The translations under genes were made by a program, and so were the position numbers. The notes below the pieces were generated by a model, which saw only the letters and a list, made by a program, of their open reading frames with translations, searched no databases and was not told where the DNA came from. A stretch of 12,479 nt of DNA. Source: an uncultured Eubacteriales bacterium (GTDB taxonomy: Bacteria; Bacillota; Clostridia; Oscillospirales; CAG-382). Position 1 is the first letter of the stretch. Every line of letters begins with the position of its first letter. This document shows positions 5,048-12,479 of the stretch, piece after piece. Location of the stretch: contig CAKSDR010000037.1 of NCBI GenBank assembly GCA_934446095.1, forward strand, positions 1-12,479, in the 5' to 3' direction.

Positions 5048-7849
5048 ATGGCACAAACTCAGTCAAAAAATAAAGTTAACTCGGTAGCAAAAGACCTTGG
5101 AATAAAGGGAAAGGATCTAATCGCTTTTCTGGAAAGCATCGGAATTTCCAAAAGCACTTCCTCTTCTGTAGAAGATGAAGAAATGAACATAATTCTGGAT
5201 CATTATACAAAAGAATATGAAGTAAGCGATATTTCCTCATATTTATCCTCAAAAGCGACAAGTGAAAAGGCCGAAAAATCAGAGGCCGAAAAGCCGAAAA
5301 CTGAAAAAGCAAAAGCCGAGGAAAAACCGCAAATCGCTGAGGTAAAATCAGTTCCCGCTCCGAAAATTCCGGAAGAAAAAATTCCGGAACAAAAGGCCGA
5401 AAAGCCTGCAAATGCCATTCCGTCAAAAGACGCTGTAAGATCCGCGGCTTCAATTGCACAGAGAGCCTCCGAACTTTCAAAAAAATTTGACAGACCTCAA
5501 AGTCAAAACGGGTACAAAAGACCTGAAAAGCAAAACTTTGAGCAAAAGAGCAATATTCAGAAATTTAACGACAGATTCCAAAATTTCCAGTCCAAACCGC
5601 AGAAAGATTTTAAAGACAAACCGTTCCAGCAAAGAAGCCGCGACAACGATTACGACAATGCTCCGGCACGCCAGCCTAAAATTGCACCGATATATGACAA
5701 AGACGGACGCGCAAGAAGCAGATTTGCCGCAGAAAGGCCGAAAGGAACGATTTCAGCGGACGTCAAACGCCCCGAAGGCGGCATCATAAACGAGAATGTA
5801 AGGCTTATCGATACAAGAGTTCAGGATATCGACCTTTCCAAATATGACGAAAGACTTGACAATCTTGTTCCGGACGAAATACAGGATTCCGGAAAAGGTT
5901 TACAAAAAATTAAAAAATCATCAAAATTCGATTCGCAAAATCAAAAAGGTTCTCAGTTAAAAGGCGCCGGCGGCAGAATTGCAAGAAATGAAGCTGCAGC
6001 AAGAGATTTTGCTTTTAACCAGGGTAAAAACAGAAAAGGAAAAGCCAAATACTCTTCGCCCGCAAAAGAGCAGGAAGTAAAGAAATTTACAGGACCTATA
6101 ACCCTTCCGGAAGAGATAATGATTTCCGATCTTGCGGCAAAACTTAAAATCACGACCGGAGAAGTTATTAAAAAACTTCTTGCAATGGGTCTTGGAATGG
6201 ACGCTGTCGGAGCAAATAAGTTTGTCGATTACGATACCGCCTTTCTGCTTGCCGATGAAATGGGCATTTCCGCAGAAAAAGAAGTTGTTGTAACTATAGA
6301 AGAAAAACTCTTCCACGACGAGGAAGACAAGGACGAAGAACTTGTTGAGAGAAGCCCTGTAGTTGTTGTAATGGGACATGTTGACCACGGAAAGACATCC
6401 CTTCTTGACGCAATAAGAAACACGAACGTAACGGCCGGCGAAGCAGGCGGTATCACCCAGGCTATCGGCGCATACACGGTTAAAGTAAAAGACAGAAATA
6501 TTACATTTCTCGACACTCCCGGTCACGAAGCGTTTACCGCAATGCGTGCAAGAGGCGCGCAGATTACCGATATTGCAATCCTTGTTGTTGCCGCAGACGA
6601 CGGAATTATGCCTCAGACAATTGAAGCTATAAACCATGCGAAAGCCGCCGGAGTTTCAATCATTGTTGCAATAAACAAGATAGATAAGGTCGGAGCAAAT
6701 CCCGACGCCGTAAAACAGAATCTTACAAATTACGATCTTGTGCCGGAAGAATGGGGTGGCGATACGATATGCGTTCCAGTTTCGGCTCTTAAGCATAAAG
6801 GCATTGACGAACTTTTGGAAATGGTGCTTCTTGTAGCCGATATGAAAGAACTTAAGGCAAATCCCAAGAGAAGCGCAAAAGGCGTTGTCATTGAAGCAAA
6901 ACTTGACAAAGGCCGCGGTCCCGTTGCAACAATTCTTGTTCAAAACGGTACATTGCATACGGGAGATATTGTTATTGCCGGAATGTCAATAGGACGAGTA
7001 CGCGCCATGACTGATGATAAAGGAAAGGCCGTAAAAGAAGCAGGGCCGTCGATCCCGGTTGAAATTATAGGACTTTCGGAAGTTCCGAATGCGGGAGACG
7101 AGTTCAGAGTCGTTGAAAACGAACGTATGGCAAGAGAACTTGTCGAAAAGAGAAAAAATGAAGCAAAAGAAGAAATTTTCAAGGCCAACGCGAAAGTATC
7201 TCTCGATACGCTGTTTGAACAGATAAGCGAGGGAACAAAGGAACTTGACCTCATTGTCAAAGCCGATGTTCAGGGCTCTGCGGAGGCTGTCAAGAGTTCT
7301 CTTGAGAAACTTTCAAACGACGAAGTTAAAGTAAAAGTAATTCATGCGGGCGTCGGCGGAATAAAAGAAAGCGACGTTATGCTTGCAAGCGCGTCAAACG
7401 CGATTATAATAGGATTCAATGTCCGCCCCGACAAGGGTGCCATGGACTTTGCCGAAAGAAGCAAGGTCGACATCAGAACCTATCGCATAATTTACGAGTG
7501 CATTGAAGAAATAACAAGCGCAATAAACGGCATGCTTGCGCCGGAATATAAGGAAACAGTTCTCGGACACTGCAGCGTGCGTCAGACGATTCATGTTCCG
7601 GGCGTAGGATTTATTGCAGGTTCGTACGTCCAGGACGGAAAAGTTACGCGCCAGTGCAAAATCCGTGTTGTGCGCGACGGCGTTGTTATTTTCGAAGACA
7701 AGATTTCTTCTCTCAGGAGATTTAAAGACGACGTCAAGGAAGTTGCCCAGGGATTTGAATGCGGCATTGCCCTTGAAAAGTTTAACGATATAAAGGAAAA
7801 CGACGTCCTCGAAGCCTTTATCATGGAAGAAATAAAAAGAGAAATATAA
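5048..7849 (+). CDS. infB: Translation initiation factor IF-2
   Basis: IF2 is the GTPase that brings fMet-tRNA to the 30S subunit and promotes subunit joining. The 933-residue protein has an N-terminal IF2_N helical module (about 9-60), a long disordered linker (about 75-345), a second IF2_N module (about 355-410), the G domain, domains II and III, and the fMet-tRNA-binding C2 domain. G-motifs are complete: GHVDHGKT 443-450, GGITQAIGAY, DTPGHEAF 489-496, NKID 543-546 and SAL 579-581. C2 shows SLRRFKDDVKEV and FECGIALEKFNDI. The linker has E/K/P repeats first, then a Q/N/F/R-rich part; inside it RLIDTRVQDIDLSKYDERL stands out as an ordered-looking stretch. GGAGG lies 12 bases before the ATG, a slightly long spacing. 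It is the centre of the operon; rbfA follows 76 bases later. Confidence 0.98.
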   Translation: MAQTQSKNKVNSVAKDLGIKGKDLIAFLESIGISKSTSSSVEDEEMNIILDHYTKEYEVSDISSYLSSKATSEKAEKSEAEKPKTEKAKAEEKPQIAEVKSVPAPKIPEEKIPEQKAEKPANAIPSKDAVRSAASIAQRASELSKKFDRPQSQNGYKRPEKQNFEQKSNIQKFNDRFQNFQSKPQKDFKDKPFQQRSRDNDYDNAPARQPKIAPIYDKDGRARSRFAAERPKGTISADVKRPEGGIINENVRLIDTRVQDIDLSKYDERLDNLVPDEIQDSGKGLQKIKKSSKFDSQNQKGSQLKGAGGRIARNEAAARDFAFNQGKNRKGKAKYSSPAKEQEVKKFTGPITLPEEIMISDLAAKLKITTGEVIKKLLAMGLGMDAVGANKFVDYDTAFLLADEMGISAEKEVVVTIEEKLFHDEEDKDEELVERSPVVVVMGHVDHGKTSLLDAIRNTNVTAGEAGGITQAIGAYTVKVKDRNITFLDTPGHEAFTAMRARGAQITDIAILVVAADDGIMPQTIEAINHAKAAGVSIIVAINKIDKVGANPDAVKQNLTNYDLVPEEWGGDTICVPVSALKHKGIDELLEMVLLVADMKELKANPKRSAKGVVIEAKLDKGRGPVATILVQNGTLHTGDIVIAGMSIGRVRAMTDDKGKAVKEAGPSIPVEIIGLSEVPNAGDEFRVVENERMARELVEKRKNEAKEEIFKANAKVSLDTLFEQISEGTKELDLIVKADVQGSAEAVKSSLEKLSNDEVKVKVIHAGVGGIKESDVMLASASNAIIIGFNVRPDKGAMDFAERSKVDIRTYRIIYECIEEITSAINGMLAPEYKETVLGHCSVRQTIHVPGVGFIAGSYVQDGKVTRQCKIRVVRDGVVIFEDKISSLRRFKDDVKEVAQGFECGIALEKFNDIKENDVLEAFIMEEIKREI

Positions 7850-7925
7850 TAATTTCCTCCGCGGACGCAAATAATATTTTCTTTTAAGTGCAAAAATAAG
7901 AACAAAATTACAAGGAGGAATTTTT

Positions 7926-8318
7926 ATGCCTTCTCGAAACAACGGCGGAAATGTAAGACAATGGCGTATAAATGAAGAAATTTCAAAGGAAATTACTAAT
8001 ATTTTAAGAAAAATCAAAGACCCGAGAATCAAAAACGCATTTATAAGCATTGTGCGAGTAAACACAACGCCGGATCTTAAATTCTGCAAAATTTATTACA
8101 GTGTCTTTCAGGGAAAAAATTCAGTTTCCGAAGAAGAATACAAAGAAATAAAGAAAGGGCTCGACAGTGCCCTCGGATTCATAAGGCATGAATTGTGCCA
8201 AAATCTTAATCTCAGAGTAACTCCGCAGCTTACTTTTATTCGCGACGAGAGTATGGAATACGGAGCGAAAATATATGGGATATTAAAGGAACTCAATATT
8301 GAAAAAAATGAAGAATAA
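7926..8318 (+). CDS. rbfA: Ribosome-binding factor A (RbfA)
   Basis: RbfA is a single-KH-domain protein that binds immature 30S subunits and acts in 16S rRNA 5'-end maturation and cold adaptation. The 130-residue product has the usual N-terminal RINEEISKEITNILRKIKDPRI, the strands around FISIVRVNTTPDLKFCKIYYSVF, the helix with the kinked A-L-G turn (SALGFIRHEL) that replaces the canonical KH GxxG, and the closing LRVTPQLTFIRDESMEYGAKI. AAGGAGG lies seven bases upstream of the ATG, a strong site. The B. subtilis gene ylxP, normally between infB and rbfA, is absent. Only 21 bases separate rbfA from the YycH-like gene and no terminator is visible, so the transcript probably continues. Confidence 0.96.
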   Translation: MPSRNNGGNVRQWRINEEISKEITNILRKIKDPRIKNAFISIVRVNTTPDLKFCKIYYSVFQGKNSVSEEEYKEIKKGLDSALGFIRHELCQNLNLRVTPQLTFIRDESMEYGAKIYGILKELNIEKNEE

Positions 8319-8339
8319 AATCCAAAACGGTGGTATTAT

Positions 8340-9713
8340 ATGAAAAGCAAACCCGACAGCCGCTTGTACTGCAGTCTCGAGAAAATCAAAACTTTATTGA
8401 TTTTTATATTGTTTATCTGTCTTATTTTAATGTGCTTTGCATATGTGAATATAAGATATAAAAATCTTGCCGTTTCCATTCCGAAATTTGAAGATAACTA
8501 CAAAATGGTTATTTCCAAAAACACCGGAGGCAGCAATCTTAACAACTCGGACTTGATTTCTCCCGTATTCATAGGAATTTCAAGCGGAAAATCAAAAAAA
8601 GCATGCTCATATGACAACGGCACAAATTACGCCGTATGGTCGGATATAAAGCAATATGCAGCGGAACTTTTTCAAAATCCGGGAACTATTATGGAATTTT
8701 CGGACGAATTGTCAAGAACTTCTTATATAAACAACATTTTAAGCGGATATGATTATATATTTTTTACATTCGGCAACGATATTCCGGCACAATGCTTTGT
8801 TCCCTTTATACTGAATAAGCCATCAGTCGTTCAAAATCCGTTTTATGTCCGTTCTCTTATAATGTCTGTCGACAAAAACAACACGCTTTTCGGAATTGCG
8901 ATAGATTCAGACGGAAACATCGCTCAACTTTACTCTTCCGACAAAACATCTGTCACAAATGAAAAACTTTATGCGTATACTAACATTGCGCAAATGCCGA
9001 ATTTTGAGATACAATATGTAAACGGCGTTCCGGTGCCGGTCTTTTCCGAAACAATTTATATAAACACTGCAAAAATATCTTCTTTTTCCGAAATTTTAAA
9101 CGAAAATAATGCCGAAATTGTTTCCGATATATTAAAGTCTTTCAGTTTCAATCCGAACAACACAAAATTCTATACGGCGCTGGACGGCTCCGTGACTTAT
9201 GTTGAAAATGAAGGCGATATAACGATAACAAAAAACGGAGAGATCACTTTTGCCTCTCTTCCTTCTTCCGGAATACCGATTTATGATATATTGAAATCAC
9301 AAAATCATACCTATTCTTTTTCGGATAAACTTTTTGCTTCGGAACAGATTCTTTCGGGTCTTTGCAATTTCTATTTTACAAAAGATGCAAAAATAACCCT
9401 TGATACCTGCACATATGACGACGGTATTTTAAGCGTGAATTTTATATATACAATATCCGGAATACCTGTATCAAAAGAGTTTGGGTACGCAAAATTCGAT
9501 TTTGATGACTCAAGCATCGTCGGTGCAAAGATATACCCGCTTATAGCCGAAATTTCCGACAAAAAAACCTCGGACGTTCCGCAAAACCTCATGCTTGCTC
9601 TTATAAAGGACTCGCTTAGCGGAAAGGGTGCGTATTCGTTTTTGCCCAAATATTCCGATTATGAAAATGACGGCAGCAGCATTCAGGCATATTTTGCCGT
9701 TGACGCAAAATAA
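8340..9713 (+). CDS. YycH-like single-pass membrane protein
   Basis: The 457-residue product has one membrane segment at about 17-37 (EKIKTLLIFILFICLILMC and on), a short N-terminal cytoplasmic tail and a large outside domain. The length (YycH is about 455 residues), the basic-then-hydrophobic N-terminus and the pairing with a YycI-like gene and murA suggest the YycH family, known in bacilli as an extracytoplasmic modulator of the wall-homeostasis kinase WalK. Sequence similarity is weak by eye, so this rests mainly on architecture and neighbours. There are no catalytic motifs and no lipobox. The ribosome binding site is modest (GGTGG, six bases from ATG), and the gap to rbfA is 21 bases. The cognate kinase is not in the window. 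It could instead be a lineage-specific envelope protein. Confidence 0.6.
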   Translation: MKSKPDSRLYCSLEKIKTLLIFILFICLILMCFAYVNIRYKNLAVSIPKFEDNYKMVISKNTGGSNLNNSDLISPVFIGISSGKSKKACSYDNGTNYAVWSDIKQYAAELFQNPGTIMEFSDELSRTSYINNILSGYDYIFFTFGNDIPAQCFVPFILNKPSVVQNPFYVRSLIMSVDKNNTLFGIAIDSDGNIAQLYSSDKTSVTNEKLYAYTNIAQMPNFEIQYVNGVPVPVFSETIYINTAKISSFSEILNENNAEIVSDILKSFSFNPNNTKFYTALDGSVTYVENEGDITITKNGEITFASLPSSGIPIYDILKSQNHTYSFSDKLFASEQILSGLCNFYFTKDAKITLDTCTYDDGILSVNFIYTISGIPVSKEFGYAKFDFDDSSIVGAKIYPLIAEISDKKTSDVPQNLMLALIKDSLSGKGAYSFLPKYSDYENDGSSIQAYFAVDAK

Positions 9714-9744
9714 CCTGTCTTAAAATTGACACGGAGATAAAAAT

Positions 9745-10722
9745 ATGAATTGGAAAAATTTTAAGATTATTGTAATCGTTCTTCTTCTGATACTTAATAT
9801 TTTTATTGCTTTCATGCTTAAGGACACATACGAAAGCACTGCCTTTTTATCGTCCGACCTGATTTTGCAGTCTGCAGCAAATCTTGAAACCAAAGGCTTA
9901 TATATAAAGCCTTCCGCAATAGAGAAAAAAATACCTGAAATGTATGTGTACTCATACGAACAAAACATCCGCTACAGCAATGAGTCGTATGAAAATTATC
10001 AGAAGGACTATCCTTTCATTCAAAAACTGTTTTCCGGCATTGTTCAGAAAAACAAGAAGTATGAACCTAACTTTTTCAGTATTCCTTCGGGAATCTCCAT
10101 ATCTGTGAATGAAAAAAACAGCGATGTTCCTTTGGGTGTTATTTCTTTTACGAATGATTTTGACATTGAATACATAAACAGCGAATTTTCGTCAGAAAAT
10201 ATAGACGGATATATCGCATACGATATTTTTTCAGCCGGAAATGAAGATATACCGAAAAATGACGAAAAAATTGTAAAAAAATTTTTCACATCGCTTTATG
10301 GTAAAGTCGGCGCCGGAAAATATTACAAAATTTTGGGTGCCCAAAACTCGCCTTGCGGTCTTGTAATTTCATGCGCAATGAAAATAGACGGCTATGAGGT
10401 CTGCGATAAAATTTTAAATTTCTGCATTTCGGACGGAAAAATTATGTATATTAAAGGTTCGTGGTGTTTTCTTCCTCATGAAAAATCCTATGACTGCGAT
10501 CTTATTGACGGGGTAAATATTCTTTACAAGACCGAAAAGGAAAACATTACGGTACTTTCCGAAAAAATGGCTTACCTTAGTATAAAATATGAAAACGGAA
10601 AATATTTAGTCATACCCACTTGGATTTTGAAATATACCTATGCCGGCGGCGACGCTATAAATTGCCTTGTCGACGCGGTAATAGGAGAAACTCATTCCGA
10701 AATATTGGCTGCATCAGAATAA
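9745..10722 (+). CDS. YycI-like single-pass membrane protein
   Basis: The 325-residue product starts MNWKNFKIIVIVLLLILNIF, very like the YycI N-terminus (an M-[DN]-W start, basic residues, then a hydrophobic run with LILN). The membrane segment is at about 6-25 and the rest is outside. The C-terminal part (about 195-320) has the repeated strand pattern of the YycI/PepSY-like fold: YYKILGAQNSP, GKIMYIKGSW, YLVIPTWILKYTYAGG and a final DAVIGE. In bacilli YycI acts with YycH on WalK at the membrane. CGGAG lies about eight bases before the ATG, and the gap to the YycH-like gene is 31 bases, so the two are co-transcribed. It is longer than B. subtilis YycI (about 280). No two-component genes are seen. 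Confidence 0.7.
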   Translation: MNWKNFKIIVIVLLLILNIFIAFMLKDTYESTAFLSSDLILQSAANLETKGLYIKPSAIEKKIPEMYVYSYEQNIRYSNESYENYQKDYPFIQKLFSGIVQKNKKYEPNFFSIPSGISISVNEKNSDVPLGVISFTNDFDIEYINSEFSSENIDGYIAYDIFSAGNEDIPKNDEKIVKKFFTSLYGKVGAGKYYKILGAQNSPCGLVISCAMKIDGYEVCDKILNFCISDGKIMYIKGSWCFLPHEKSYDCDLIDGVNILYKTEKENITVLSEKMAYLSIKYENGKYLVIPTWILKYTYAGGDAINCLVDAVIGETHSEILAASE

Positions 10723-10953
10723 AATACACTTTCTTAAATTGTAAATTTTAATTATAAATTTTATTATTTTTATGAAAATTTTTGATATTTTAAACAAAAA
10801 ATATTTAATTTTTCCAAAAATATGCTATAATGATTTTATAAATTATTAATATTATTTTTTATTACTTTGATAATTACTGCATTTTATTTTTGCTTTTTTA
10901 TATACACATAAATCACCACAGGTTTACTGTGATATTGTTGGGAGAAGTGATCT
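10723..10953 (+). other. AT-rich gap between the YycI-like gene and murA
   Basis: No gene is seen in these 231 bases. The first half is very AT-rich and holds an AAATTT-AAATTT palindrome (10743-10761) followed by a T-rich run; it has no GC pairs, so it is a poor terminator. The second half holds the candidate murA promoter and a small CACAG/CTGTG hairpin (10917-10931) just before the murA ribosome binding site. Confidence 0.6.
10823..10831 (+). promoter_or_regulatory. Possible extended -10 promoter for murA
   Basis: TGCTATAAT (10823-10831) is a perfect -10 box with the TGn extension. The -35 region is poor (TTTAAT-like at best), as tolerated by extended -10 promoters. It lies about 120 bases before murA, so murA may be transcribed partly apart from the genes to its left. 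In such AT-rich DNA chance matches are common. Confidence 0.4.
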
Positions 10954-12246
10954 ATGGACAAATTTATAATAAACGGCGGAAAACCACTGTTTGGAGAAAT
11001 AGAAGTAAGCGGTATGAAAAATGCCGCAGTTGCTATTATATTCGGTACGATTTTAACCGAGGATATATGTATACTTGAAAACCTTCCGTGCATAAGCGAC
11101 GTTACAAATTCCCTTGACATCCTTCGCAGCATGGGCGCAAAAATCAGAATGATCAACAAGTCGACATATGAAATTGATACAAGAAGAATTGTTCAGGGCA
11201 GTTCTCCTTATGATATCGTCAGAAAAATGCGCGCCTCATATTACGTGCTCGGCGCGGAACTCGGACGGTTCAAAAAAGCTCATGCCGCATATCCCGGAGG
11301 CTGCGACTTCGGCGTAAGACCGATTGACCAGCATATAAAGGGATTTACGTCTCTCGGAGCAAATGTTGACGTTGAAAGCGCATATATTGACGTAGACACG
11401 AACGAAAACGGTCTTGTCGGCTCGAATATATACATGGACTGCGTAACTGTCGGCGCAACTATAAATATTATGCTTGCGGCCTGCAGAGCTAAAGGCGTTA
11501 CGGTTATTGAAAATGCAGCGCACGAACCTCACGTTGTAGACCTTGCGAATTTTCTGAATGCTTCCGGAGCAAATATTACGGGCGCCGGAACCGACGTCAT
11601 AAAAATCAAAGGCGTTGAAAAACTGCACGGCGTAACATATGCTATAATTCCCGATATGATTGAAGCCGGCACGTTCATGATAGCCGCTGCCGCAACAAGA
11701 GGAAATGTCCTTATAAAAAATGTTATACCAAAACACCTTGAATCCATTTCGGCAAAACTCAAAGAAATGGGAGTTACGGTTGAAGAATATGACGATGCAG
11801 TAAGAATCTCGCTTACCGGTCCCCTTACAAAAGCAAACGTTAAAACCCTTCCGTACCCCGGTTTTCCTACCGATATGAATCCTCAGATGTGCGTGCTTAT
11901 GTGCCTTGCAAAGGGAGTAAGTATCCTTTCGGAAGGCGTATGGGACAGCAGATTCAGGTATGTTGAAGAACTTCGGCTTATGGGCGCAAATATAAAGGTA
12001 GATGAAAAACTTGCAATAATTGACGGAGATACAACCTTCAGCGCAGCTCCCGTAAAGGCAGTTGACCTTCGGGCAGGCGCAGCTATGATAATAGCCGGCC
12101 TTTGTGCAAAAGGCAAAACCGAAATCGAAGAAGTAAACCACATTCTCCGCGGATATGAAGATATTGCCGGAAAACTCAGAGGCGTCGGTGCCGACATAAA
12201 ACTTGTATCAGTATATGACGAAAGCGATATTCCAATTGCCACGTAA
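10954..12246 (+). CDS. murA: UDP-N-acetylglucosamine 1-carboxyvinyltransferase (MurA)
   Basis: MurA transfers enolpyruvate from PEP to UDP-GlcNAc, the first committed step of peptidoglycan synthesis, in the cytoplasm. The 430-residue protein has normal length. Active-site residues known from E. coli MurA are present with an offset of two: K22-N23 (SGMKNAAVAI), the loop cysteine C117 (GGCDFGVRPIDQHI; C115 in E. coli, the fosfomycin target), D307 (PGFPTDMNPQM) and R399 (HILRGYEDI). KMRASYYVLG (91-100) contributes the conserved arginine. The loop is CDFG rather than the common CAIG, but the cysteine remains, so fosfomycin sensitivity at target level would be expected. GGGAG lies nine bases before the ATG. 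Clostridia often carry two murA paralogues; which one this is cannot be told here. It follows the YycI-like gene after 231 bases. Confidence 0.97.
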   Translation: MDKFIINGGKPLFGEIEVSGMKNAAVAIIFGTILTEDICILENLPCISDVTNSLDILRSMGAKIRMINKSTYEIDTRRIVQGSSPYDIVRKMRASYYVLGAELGRFKKAHAAYPGGCDFGVRPIDQHIKGFTSLGANVDVESAYIDVDTNENGLVGSNIYMDCVTVGATINIMLAACRAKGVTVIENAAHEPHVVDLANFLNASGANITGAGTDVIKIKGVEKLHGVTYAIIPDMIEAGTFMIAAAATRGNVLIKNVIPKHLESISAKLKEMGVTVEEYDDAVRISLTGPLTKANVKTLPYPGFPTDMNPQMCVLMCLAKGVSILSEGVWDSRFRYVEELRLMGANIKVDEKLAIIDGDTTFSAAPVKAVDLRAGAAMIIAGLCAKGKTEIEEVNHILRGYEDIAGKLRGVGADIKLVSVYDESDIPIAT

Positions 12247-12301
12247 CCTGCCGAAATGCAAGAAAACCTGCGCGATTATTTAAATAAAACAAAATAAATA
12301 C

Positions 12302-12382
12302 CCCCGTTTTAACCGTGGTGCCATAAGAAAACATGAAAAAACCCAGTAAAATCAATGTTTTTTAGGGCAGCGGAAAACGGGG
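12302..12382. repeat. Long imperfect inverted repeat after murA
   Basis: CCCCGTTTT (12302-12310) pairs with AAAACGGGG (12374-12382). Nested inside are CCG/CGG, TGCC/GGCA and AAAACAT (12328-12334)/ATGTTTT (12355-12361), around a 20-base loop. An alternative pairing of AAAAAAC (12336-12342) with GTTTTTT (12357-12363) excludes the innermost stem. On the plus strand no U-tract follows. On the minus strand the stem is followed by TATTTATTTTGTTTTATTT, so it could end a leftward transcript from beyond the right edge. It may also be part of a small non-autonomous element. No gene is seen from 12247 to the window end. Confidence 0.5.
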
Positions 12383-12407
12383 CGTGTCAAAACAACTGAA
12401 TTATCAG

Positions 12408-12451
12408 ACAGAAACAGGGTGTTGTCAAGCATGACAGCGCCCTTTTCTGTT
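12408..12451 (+). terminator. Strong hairpin, candidate terminator of the murA transcript
   Basis: AGGGTGTTGTCA (12416-12427) pairs with TGACAGCGCCCT (12432-12443), twelve pairs with two G-U, around the loop AGCA. A run TTTTCTGTT follows, as in an intrinsic terminator. The T-run can also pair with ACAGAAA (12408-12414), with one bulged C, lengthening the stem to 19 pairs; this makes it less like a simple terminator and more like a symmetric repeat. It lies about 160 bases after the murA stop. Confidence 0.45.
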
Positions 12452-12479
12452 CCCCGGCCAAGCCGCAGATTTTGAAAAA

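Noticed and set aside
5957..6637. Minus-strand open frame opposite infB (226 codons)
   Set aside because: It is antisense to the IF2 G-domain region, with biased composition and no recognisable motif; coding in infB is certain.
10743..10775. Terminator after the YycI-like gene
   Set aside because: The palindrome is six A/T pairs with no GC; it would be too weak to call.
11236..12141. Long minus-strand open frame opposite murA (301 codons)
   Set aside because: It is a mirror frame of a fully recognisable murA; the translation is rich in C, F, Y and N without family motifs, and there is no convincing start site.
12387..12479. Minus-strand open frame at the right edge, possibly the end of a transposase
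   Set aside because: Only 30 codons are open, it overlaps the palindrome, and no family motif is recognisable.
1..12479. CRISPR array, tRNA, rRNA or integrase/attachment site
   Set aside because: I looked for regular spaced repeats, cloverleaf-like arms and mobility genes and saw none.

Overview
The window looks like chromosomal DNA from a low-GC, Gram-positive-type member of the Clostridia. The signs are an S-layer-homology (SLH) surface protein with clostridial-style repeats, the Firmicutes gene order rimP-nusA-ylxR-ylxQ-infB-rbfA, YycH/YycI-like membrane proteins, GGAGG-type ribosome binding sites and AT-rich intergenic DNA with sigma-A-type promoters. An Oscillospirales-like lineage is a guess; no marker here fixes the genus.

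Layout. (1) Positions 1-2192, minus strand: a two-gene surface operon. A membrane-anchored coiled-coil protein (2192-1410) is followed 13 bases later by an SLH-domain exported protein (1396 to beyond the left edge). Two almost identical TTGACA-17-TATTAT promoters lie 56 bp apart upstream. (2) Positions 2199-2545: a divergent intergenic region holding those promoters, a rightward promoter (TTGCAT-17-TATAAT) and a hairpin with an interrupted U-tract in the 5' leader of rimP. (3) Positions 2546-8318, plus strand: the transcription/translation operon rimP, nusA, ylxR (rnpM), ylxQ, infB, rbfA, with short gaps or overlaps. (4) Positions 8340-10722, plus strand: two single-pass membrane proteins resembling YycH and YycI, directly after rbfA where nrnA/truB/ribF would often be found. 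(5) Positions 10723-10953: an AT-rich gap with a possible extended -10 promoter. (6) Positions 10954-12246: murA. (7) Positions 12247-12479: no gene seen, but two long inverted repeats, one of which may be the operon's terminator.

How the genes work together. The central operon couples ribosome maturation (RimP, RbfA), transcription elongation/termination (NusA), RNA binding (YlxR/RnpM, YlxQ) and translation initiation (IF2). The leader hairpin suggests NusA may limit its own operon by premature termination, as is known in Bacillus subtilis. YycH/YycI are known in bacilli as modulators of the cell-wall sensor kinase WalK, and MurA makes the first committed peptidoglycan precursor, so the right part is an envelope block joined to the translation block. 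The kinase itself is not in the window.

Most of the window is ordinary housekeeping sequence. The points worth a second look are the rimP leader hairpin, an atypical KH1 loop and an acidic insertion in NusA, the rbfA-yycHI-murA junction, the tandem promoters of the surface operon, and the structured repeats after murA. I did not find a clearly new defence, mobile or CRISPR system.
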